Part shown: piece by piece, positions 22,612-23,461 of the stretch
How the letters are laid out: each line of letters starts with the position of its first letter
How positions within the stretch are numbered: position 1 is the first letter of the stretch
Notes under the pieces: model-generated
Databases searched by the model: none
The model's input: only the letters and a program-made list of their open reading frames with translations
What the model was told of the DNA's origin: nothing
Translations under genes and position numbers: made by a program
NCBI GenBank assembly: GCA_002317355.1
Contig: DCJC01000009.1
Coordinates: 1-23,461 of the forward strand
Origin: Prevotellaceae bacterium UBA1710
GTDB lineage: Bacteria > Bacteroidota > Bacteroidia > Bacteroidales > Bacteroidaceae
DNA length: 23,461 nt
Direction: 5' to 3'

Positions 22612-23461
22612 ATGGCAATACTTAATGGTATTATCCGCAAGATGAAGGGTTCCGCAGGAAACCTCACTTTCAAGCACGTCAACGGTCAGACCATCGTTTC
22701 AGAGAAGGCTACCGAAGTGAAGAACCCACGTACTGAGGGTCAGATGAAGACTCGCACCAAGTTCACCAACATCGTATCGATGTATCGTGGCATCCGTCCA
22801 CTTCTCAACTACGGTTTCGAGTCAAAGGCTATTGGCCTCTCAGACTACAACATGTTCGTGAAGGTGAACATGCAGCAGACTCCCGTCTATCTCACTAAGC
22901 AGCAGGTGGCTGGCGGTGCGTGTATCGCTGCTCCTTACCAGATTACTCAGGGCTCTCTCCCTGCCATCGTAATCACAGGCGAGGGTCGCAACGCTGCTAC
23001 TAACATCTTCGTCGCTGACCTCCCCCTCGGTGCTTCTACCACCGTTTCTGACTTTTCAAAGTCAGTAGTAAACAACAACCCCGACTACCGCTACGGCGAT
23101 CAGATCTCCTACTTCATCATCAAGCAGAAGGTGAACGAGGCTACTGGCATCCCTTACTGCCAGTTCAAGGCAAACAGCGTGATCCTTGATGCGGCTAATG
23201 ATGCGAAGCTCTGGGAGCTCGTTCCAAAGAACGGCTTCTCTTCTGTAGATGGTTGCATCGGTCACAGTGGCAACGATGGCGATTGTGTCTTCTGCTGGGT
23301 GCACTCTCGCAAGAGCAACGGCAAGACTCTCGTCAGCTCTCAGTCTCTCATCGATGCCAACAGCAAGCTCGCGGAGTATCAGGGCGACGCAGCCTTCCTC
23401 CTCGCTGCAAACAGCTACGGAGTGGGTGATGGGGCATTCCTCACTCCTGACAAGGAAAGCA
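22612..23461 (+). CDS. DUF6266-like protein (partial, 3' end outside the window)
   Basis: The frame starts at MAILNGIIRKMKGSAGNLTF and runs 283 codons to the window edge without a stop. The N-terminal block, with NGIIRKMKGSAGNL then VKNPRTEGQMKTRTKFTNIV and a later GFESKAIGLSDYNMFV, resembles the Bacteroidota family of unknown function DUF6266, whose members share a Gly-rich start followed by NPRTxxQ. This is from memory of the family and not a search. There is no signal peptide. Third codon positions are strongly biased to C and G (AAC, AAG, CTC, ATC), unlike the AT-rich propeller gene nearby, which suggests high expression or a different origin. A consensus promoter lies 397 bp upstream. 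Six cysteines are visible, several clustered near the end. No function can be given. Confidence 0.7.
   Translation, partial: MAILNGIIRKMKGSAGNLTFKHVNGQTIVSEKATEVKNPRTEGQMKTRTKFTNIVSMYRGIRPLLNYGFESKAIGLSDYNMFVKVNMQQTPVYLTKQQVAGGACIAAPYQITQGSLPAIVITGEGRNAATNIFVADLPLGASTTVSDFSKSVVNNNPDYRYGDQISYFIIKQKVNEATGIPYCQFKANSVILDAANDAKLWELVPKNGFSSVDGCIGHSGNDGDCVFCWVHSRKSNGKTLVSSQSLIDANSKLAEYQGDAAFLLAANSYGVGDGAFLTPDKES

Noticed and set aside
23062..23304. 80-residue minus-strand frame
   Set aside because: It is antisense to the biased codons of the DUF6266-like gene and is explained by them.

Overview
The window comes from a member of the Bacteroidales, most likely Prevotella/Segatella. The evidence is a SusC/SusD outer-membrane pair, a GyrA and class A PBP of Bacteroidota type, a six-bladed beta-propeller lipoprotein, starts without Shine-Dalgarno sequences, and repeated Bacteroidota-type promoters (-33 TTTG, 19-20 nt spacer, -7 TAnnTTTG).

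Layout. 1-5222: susC-susD operon on the minus strand, with a promoter before susC and a terminator after susD. 5223-6521: a 1.3 kb AT-rich gap with no convincing protein gene. It holds a candidate small-RNA unit (promoter plus terminator, about 115 nt), a minus-strand promoter whose spacer is a perfect palindrome, and short repeats. 6522-9817: a signalling pair on the plus strand, a STAS domain fused to an aminoglycoside-phosphotransferase-like kinase, followed by a dCache-HAMP-SpoIIE (PP2C) membrane phosphatase. 9818-10877: plsC behind a leader with two long abutting hairpins. 10878-11280: a convergent intergenic region with two terminators, a GC-rich palindrome and a 179-bp MITE-like palindrome. 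11281-17684: minus-strand housekeeping genes (class A PBP, gyrA, periplasmic TPR protein). 17780-19203: pyrB-pyrI on the plus strand, ended by a strong terminator. 19282-23461: an accessory region with a frameshifted phage-type BRO/KilAC antirepressor remnant, an AT-rich propeller lipoprotein, 1.5 kb without recognisable genes but with 8-bp iteron-like arrays around an AT-rich core, and a DUF6266-like gene cut by the window end.

How the genes work together. SusC/SusD import a glycan across the outer membrane; no enzyme next to them reveals the substrate. The STAS-kinase and SpoIIE phosphatase look like opposing arms of a partner-switching circuit, in which an extracytoplasmic signal sensed by the Cache domain would control dephosphorylation of the STAS serine. 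The kinase has an APH-type fold instead of the usual SpoIIAB/RsbW histidine-kinase-like fold. No sigma or anti-sigma factor is present, so the output is unknown. This module is the strongest candidate for an undescribed system here. The remaining genes serve phospholipid synthesis, DNA supercoiling, cell-wall synthesis and pyrimidine synthesis.
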